A DNA stretch of 64,000 nt, taken from positions 85,199-149,198 of the forward strand of contig JAEWRC010000104.1 in NCBI GenBank assembly GCA_023460175.1, read 5' to 3'. The stretch comes from Actinomycetes bacterium (GTDB lineage: Bacteria; Actinomycetota; Actinomycetes; Mycobacteriales; Mycobacteriaceae). Below the pieces are notes generated by a model. It had not been told where the DNA came from, made no database searches, and saw nothing but the letters and a program-made list of their open reading frames with translations. This document shows positions 59,680 to 64,000 of this stretch, one piece after another; within the stretch, counting starts at the first letter, position 1; each line of letters starts with the position of its first letter. The position numbers and the translations under genes are program-made.

Positions 59680-60441
59680 CTATTCACCTTTTTTCCGCGC
59701 CGCACACGGCGAGACTGCGGTTCGATCCGCCGGTGCGGCGTGTCGCGGATGACCCTGCCCAATCGGCGCGCCAGTCGGTGCCGTGCGCCCCGACGGCTCC
59801 CAGGTGCTCATGGCCGCATCCAGGCCTTGATCGTCCAGCGCATCCACGGGCAACGGCGCCTGATTGTCGTTGCGGCGCATGCCGTCCAGCAGGATCGCGG
59901 TGAACCGGCGCCACAGATCGCGGTCGACGTTGCCGGCGAATTGGCTGACCATGCCGCCGATCAGGCTGATGATCGGCATGTCGGTCGCGGAGATGTCGGC
60001 CCGCAGGTACCCGTCGGTCTGTGCTCGCTCGACCAGTTTCGCCACCACCGGGCCCAGGCGATCCTGAGCCGCGACCACGCGATCGCTGCCGTACTCCTTG
60101 CTGAAGGCCATCTCTCGAAGACCGCGGTCGGTGGCGGTCAGCTCGCACATCTGCTCGACGAACCAGGCGAAACCGTCCCAGGAGTCGTCGTGCTGCAGGC
60201 CGGCCTCCGCCAGGGCCGTGAGCTGATCCATGCCGTCGACGAAGATCGCCTCGAGCAATTCGTCCTTGGTGCCGAAGCGCCGGTACACCGTGCCCACGCC
60301 CACGCCCGCGTGCCGGGCGACGTCGTTCAGGTTGGGTTCCAGGCCCTGTGCCGCAAAAAGATCCCGGGCCGCCTCCAGGACGCGGGCGCGATTGCGCTCG
60401 GCGTCCTTTCGCAGCGGGCGGCCCGTGGTCTCGCGTGTCAC
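59680..60441 (-). CDS. TetR family transcriptional regulator
   Basis: A 253-residue regulator with an N-terminal HTH (about 18-64; ARDLFAAQGLEPNLNDVARH, then AGVGVGTVYRRFGTKDELLE) and a large C-terminal ligand-binding domain. GTG 60441 gives a typical N-terminus (VTRETTGRPLRKDAERNR). The last 30 residues are disordered. It is divergent from the mmpS/mmpL pair and is likely their repressor. Confidence 0.92.
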   Translation of the reverse strand: MTRETTGRPLRKDAERNRARVLEAARDLFAAQGLEPNLNDVARHAGVGVGTVYRRFGTKDELLEAIFVDGMDQLTALAEAGLQHDDSWDGFAWFVEQMCELTATDRGLREMAFSKEYGSDRVVAAQDRLGPVVAKLVERAQTDGYLRADISATDMPIISLIGGMVSQFAGNVDRDLWRRFTAILLDGMRRNDNQAPLPVDALDDQGLDAAMSTWEPSGRTAPTGAPIGQGHPRHAAPADRTAVSPCAARKKGE

Positions 60442-60476
60442 CGCACCGAGTGTAATGCGACGCACATGGAAGTGGA

Positions 60477-60505
60477 TTGACCTGATCCGCTTAGTTCGTT
60501 AGCTT
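60477..60505 (+). promoter_or_regulatory. Candidate promoter of mmpS-mmpL
   Basis: TTGACC (60477-60482), a 17-bp spacer and TAGCTT (60500-60505) fit sigma-A -35 and -10 elements in the 195-bp divergent gap between the TetR gene and mmpS. It is flanked by the inverted pair ACATGG and CCATGT, which could be part of an operator. Confidence 0.4.
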
Positions 60506-60636
60506 TGCTGATTAGCCATGTGACCTCTCCCCGCCGCCGGGGTTGGTATGACGCCGGAAGGCCCTACATTGATTGCCGTCGATCGAACCCGCGCACCAGC
60601 CGCGTCTGCCGGCATCAACTCGGGGGGACGCCGGCG

Positions 60637-61059
60637 ATGATGAAATTGATCATGCGGTTCTGGCTTCCCGCCATGATCGTGGTGGCCGTCGGGGCCGGTG
60701 TGCTGGTGGTCTCGCAGCTGCGGACGGTCTTCGGCGCAGAACCGGTCCTGGTGACCCCGATCGGGGCCGACACCGCGGAGAAGTTCATTCCCAAGGTCGT
60801 GACCTACGAGGTCCTCGGTACGGGCACGGCGGTCGTCAACTATCTGGATCTGGACGGTAAGCCGGTGCGGGCCGGGACGGTGGCCCTGCCGTGGACGCTG
60901 ACCCTGGAGACCACGGCGCCCTCGGTGGCGCCGAACGTCATCGCCCAGACCAACGGCCAGGCCGTCACCTGCCGGATCACCGTGGACGACGAGGTCAAAG
61001 ACGAGAGGACGGCGACGGGCGTGAACGCGCAGACCTACTGCTTGGTGAAGTCCGCATGA
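60637..61059 (+). CDS. MmpS family membrane protein
   Basis: A 140-residue accessory protein: one transmembrane helix (about 8-28, FWLPAMIVVAVGAGVLVVS) and an extracytoplasmic beta-sandwich with KVVTYEVLGTGTAVVNYLDL, NGQAVTCRITVDDEVKDE and the C-terminal Cys (QTYCLV), which can pair with VTCRI. MmpS proteins partner with MmpL exporters. The TGA overlaps the mmpL start (ATGA). ATG 60637 has GGGGGG upstream. Confidence 0.93.
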   Translation: MMKLIMRFWLPAMIVVAVGAGVLVVSQLRTVFGAEPVLVTPIGADTAEKFIPKVVTYEVLGTGTAVVNYLDLDGKPVRAGTVALPWTLTLETTAPSVAPNVIAQTNGQAVTCRITVDDEVKDERTATGVNAQTYCLVKSA

Positions 61060-63947
61060 GCGCCCCGGTTGACGACACGCCGACGGCCCCGACCCCGGTC
61101 GCTCGCCCCCGTCGGGCCTGGCTGCCGCGGCTGATCCGCATCTTCGCGCTGCCGATCATCGTGGGCTGGGTCGTCATCATCGGTCTGCTCAACACCACGG
61201 TGCCGCAGCTCGAGGTGGTGGGCAAGCAGCGCGCGGTGTCGATGAGTCCGCAGGATGCGCCGTCGATGATCGCGATGAAGCGCGTCGGTACCACCTTCGA
61301 GGAGTACGACACCAGCAGCTCGGTGATGATCGTCCTCGAGGGCGAGGACAAGCTGGGCGTCGAGGCGCTCGAGTTCTACCTGCAGATGGTGGCAGATCTG
61401 CGCGCCGACACTGAGCACGTGCAGTACGTGCAGGATCTCTGGTCGGACTCCTTCACCGCGGCGGGTGCGCAGAGCGTCGACGGCAAGGCCGCCTACACCC
61501 AGGTGTACATCTCCGGCGACCAGGGCGAGACCCTGGCCAACGAGTCGGTGAAAGCGGTTCGCGACATCGTCGTGAAACACCCGACGCCGGAGGGCGTCGA
61601 GGTCTATGTCACGGGTTCGGCGGCGACGACGACCGATCAGAACGCCGTCGGCGACGAGAGCATGCGGACCATCGAGATGGTCACCTTCGGCGTCATCATC
61701 ATCCTGCTGTTGCTGATCTACCGATCCGTCACGACGACGCTGGTGTTGCTCAGCATGCTCGCGATGGGATTGCTCGGCGCCCGCGGACTGATCTCGTTCC
61801 TGGGCTACCACGGTGCCTTCGGCCTGACGACCTTCGCCACCAACATGGTGGTCACGTTGACCATCGCCACGGCGGTCGACTACGGGATCTTTCTGGTCGG
61901 CCGATATCAGGAGGCGCGCCGGTCCGGTGAGGACCGAGAATCGGCGTACTACACCATGTTCAACGGGACCGCGCACGTCGTGGCGGCCTCCGGACTGACC
62001 ATCGCGGGTGCCACCTTCTGCTTGAACTTCACCCGGTTGCCCTACTTCGAGAGCATGGGCACCCCCATGGCCATCGCGATGGTGTTCGGCATCACGGTGG
62101 CGTTGACGTATGGCCCCGCAATCATTTCGGTGGCCAGTCGGTTCGGCAAGATCCTCGAGCCCAGGAAGGCGCAGGGCCAGGGGTGGCGACGCGTCGGTAC
62201 CTCGACCGTCCGCTGGCCGGGCGCGTTCCTCGTGGTCGCCATGGCGGCCTGCATGGTCGGCCTGCTGGCGCTGCCCGGCTATCACACGACCTACAACGAC
62301 CGGCTGTACCTGCCCGACGACATCTCCGCGAACGTCGGTTACGCGGCGGCCACCCGGCACTTCTCCGAGGCGCGGATGAACCCGGACGTGCTGATGGTCG
62401 AGACCGACCGCGATCTGCGAAATCCCGCGGGCTTCTTGATGATCGACAAGATCGCGAAGGAGCTGGCGAGGGTCGAGGGCGTCGCGCAGGTGCAGGCCAT
62501 CACCCGGCCCGACGGCAAACCCATCGAGCACACCACCATTCCGTACATGATCGGTCAGCAGGGCGTCGGTCAGCTGATGGCCAACGACTACCAACAGGGC
62601 GTCATCGACAACATCCTGGCCCAGGCCGACGAGATGCAGCACACGATCGACTCGATGGAGCGGATGAACTCGATCACCCGGGACCTGTCGGTCGTCGCGC
62701 GGAACATGGCCGACAAGATGAGCGACACCTCCCTGACCCTGCAGGACGTGCGCGACAGTCTGGCGGACTTCGACGACTTCTTCCGGCCCATGCGCAACTA
62801 CTTCTACTGGGAGCCACACTGTTTCAACATCCCGGTGTGCTGGTCGATGCGTTCGATCTTCGAAAGCCTCGACGGCATGTCGACCATGTCGGATGACTTC
62901 CAGGACATGGTTCCCGACATCGACCGGATGGCGGATCTGACACTGGAGATGACCGCGGTGATGCCCGGGATGATCCAGTCGATGAAGAACCAGAAGCAGA
63001 TGATGTTGAACCAGTACCAGGTTCAGCGGGCACAGCAGGATCAGACGATCGACCAGCAGGAAGACAGCGCCGCGATGGGCGAGGCGTTCGACGAGGCCCT
63101 CAACGATGACTCGTTCTACGTTCCGCCGGAGGCGTTCGACAACGCCGACTTCAAGCGCGGCATGGAACTGATGATGTCGCCCGACGGACATGCCGTGCGG
63201 TTCACCATCATTCACCAGGGCGACCCGATGACCGAGGAGGGCATCTCCCGCATCGAACCGCTGAAGAAGGCGGCCGCCGCGGCGATCAAGGGAACACCCC
63301 TGGAAGGTTCGCTGGTCTACCTCGGCGGCGCCGCCGCGATGTTCGACGACATGCAGGAAGGCGCCGATTACGACCTGCTGATCGCCGTCTCCGCGGCGCT
63401 GCTGCTGATCCTCGTCATCATGATGATCATCACCCGGGCCCTGGTCGCCTCACTGGTCATCGTCGGGACCGTCACCCTGAGCCTGGGCACCGCCTTCGGT
63501 GTATCGGTGGTGCTCTGGCAGCACATCATCGGCATCCCGTTGCACTGGATGGTGCTGCCGATGGCGGTGATCATCCTGGTGGCCGTCGGGGCGGACTACA
63601 ACCTGCTGCTGGTATCGCGCATGAAGGAGGAGATCCGCGCCGGACTGCGTACCGGCACCATTCGCGCCATGGCCGGCACCGGCCCCGTGGTGACCGCGGC
63701 CGGCCTCGTGTTCGCGCTGACCATGGCGACGATGGCAATCAGTGATCTGATCGTCATCGGCCAGGTCGGTACCACCATCGGCATCGGCCTGATGTTCGAC
63801 ACCTTCGTCATCCGAGGACTGATGACGCCGTCGATCGCGACGCTGCTCGGACGGTGGTTCTGGTGGCCGCTGGCGGTGCGGCAGCGCCCCCGGCCGTCGC
63901 CGTGGCCCAAGCCGATCCAGCGCGACCCCGAGGATGCGCTGAACTGA
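61056..63947 (+). CDS. MmpL family RND transporter
   Basis: A 963-residue RND exporter with 12 transmembrane helices (about 28-48, then 200-370, and 770-930), two extracytoplasmic porter domains, and a helical coiled insert (about 490-690) with the conserved CFNIPVCW disulfide pair. The D-Y proton-relay pairs are in ATAVDYGIF and VAVGADYNLLL. This length and the coiled insert match the MmpL4/MmpL5 group that exports siderophores or drugs. It is coupled to mmpS and divergent from a TetR gene. Substrate not assignable. Confidence 0.94.
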   Translation: MSAPVDDTPTAPTPVARPRRAWLPRLIRIFALPIIVGWVVIIGLLNTTVPQLEVVGKQRAVSMSPQDAPSMIAMKRVGTTFEEYDTSSSVMIVLEGEDKLGVEALEFYLQMVADLRADTEHVQYVQDLWSDSFTAAGAQSVDGKAAYTQVYISGDQGETLANESVKAVRDIVVKHPTPEGVEVYVTGSAATTTDQNAVGDESMRTIEMVTFGVIIILLLLIYRSVTTTLVLLSMLAMGLLGARGLISFLGYHGAFGLTTFATNMVVTLTIATAVDYGIFLVGRYQEARRSGEDRESAYYTMFNGTAHVVAASGLTIAGATFCLNFTRLPYFESMGTPMAIAMVFGITVALTYGPAIISVASRFGKILEPRKAQGQGWRRVGTSTVRWPGAFLVVAMAACMVGLLALPGYHTTYNDRLYLPDDISANVGYAAATRHFSEARMNPDVLMVETDRDLRNPAGFLMIDKIAKELARVEGVAQVQAITRPDGKPIEHTTIPYMIGQQGVGQLMANDYQQGVIDNILAQADEMQHTIDSMERMNSITRDLSVVARNMADKMSDTSLTLQDVRDSLADFDDFFRPMRNYFYWEPHCFNIPVCWSMRSIFESLDGMSTMSDDFQDMVPDIDRMADLTLEMTAVMPGMIQSMKNQKQMMLNQYQVQRAQQDQTIDQQEDSAAMGEAFDEALNDDSFYVPPEAFDNADFKRGMELMMSPDGHAVRFTIIHQGDPMTEEGISRIEPLKKAAAAAIKGTPLEGSLVYLGGAAAMFDDMQEGADYDLLIAVSAALLLILVIMMIITRALVASLVIVGTVTLSLGTAFGVSVVLWQHIIGIPLHWMVLPMAVIILVAVGADYNLLLVSRMKEEIRAGLRTGTIRAMAGTGPVVTAAGLVFALTMATMAISDLIVIGQVGTTIGIGLMFDTFVIRGLMTPSIATLLGRWFWWPLAVRQRPRPSPWPKPIQRDPEDALN

Positions 63948-63968
63948 GGCTCGCGGCCGGCCAATTAG

Positions 63969-63986
63969 CCCCCCCCCCCCCCCCCC
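63969..63986. repeat. Homopolymeric run of 18 C
   Basis: An uninterrupted C tract 21 bp after the mmpL stop codon. Such tracts are prone to slippage and also to sequencing or assembly errors. No gene start follows within the remaining 14 bp of the window. Confidence 0.9.
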
Positions 63987-64000
63987 AAACCGGGACGAAG

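Noticed and set aside
61035..63215. Minus-strand frame of 726 codons rich in His, Asp and Arg
   Set aside because: Antisense to the well-supported mmpL gene.

Overview
The window is a very GC-rich, densely packed actinobacterial chromosome segment, almost certainly from a rapidly growing Mycobacterium (Mycolicibacterium). The main evidence is conserved gene order. Recognisable equivalents of M. tuberculosis Rv0428c to Rv0434 (GNAT, def, DUF3263, LytR_C protein, sodC, YbdK-type ligase, Lon-N protein), Rv0435c to Rv0439c (AAA+ ATPase, pssA, psd, moeA2, SDR) and Rv0440 (groEL2) appear in that order, but two large blocks interrupt them. MmpS/MmpL, a WhiB3-like protein, an EspR-like DNA-binding domain, a mycobactin acyl-activating pair and mycobacterial DUF2563-like proteins point the same way. 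All Rv comparisons are from memory; no search was run.

Layout. 1-5881: the Rv0428c-Rv0434 core, with two secreted/membrane-anchored proteins downstream of the GNAT gene. 5898-15925: first insert, holding a MerR-STAND regulator, a divergent PAS/EspR-like regulator and a six-gene mrp Na+/H+ antiporter operon joined throughout by ATGA overlaps. 16052-22016: core phospholipid and molybdopterin genes. 22048-39783: second insert, holding a PH-domain membrane pair, a HAD phosphatase, an SRPBCC protein, an adenylate cyclase, a MazEF-type module, a scar of decayed acyl-CoA genes with palindromic repeats, a helicase, a WhiB3-like gene, and a catabolic cluster (ribose-type ABC importer, SDR, nitrilase-type hydrolase, cyclase, IlvD/Edd dehydratase, GntR) with a 34-bp perfect palindromic operator. 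39823-41693: groEL with two CIRCE operators and an intrinsic terminator.

41706-49644: an MHS transporter, then a cobalamin-riboswitch-headed btuFCD operon carrying a PhnP-like metallohydrolase and a secreted serine protease, then a PNPOx-like protein and a D-aminoacylase-type amidohydrolase. 50044-59623: two paralogous loci, each with a short DUF2563-like protein, a protein of about 500 residues with a helical N-terminus and a glycine-rich hydrophobic C-terminus, and a small membrane protein directly downstream. They look like an undescribed effector/immunity system. Between them lie a DinB-family gene, an mbtM/mbtL-like pair whose carrier protein has Trp where the phosphopantetheine Ser should be, and a membrane protein. 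59680-63947: TetR, MmpS and MmpL, followed by an 18-C homopolymer.

No tRNA, rRNA, CRISPR array, insertion sequence or prophage was seen.
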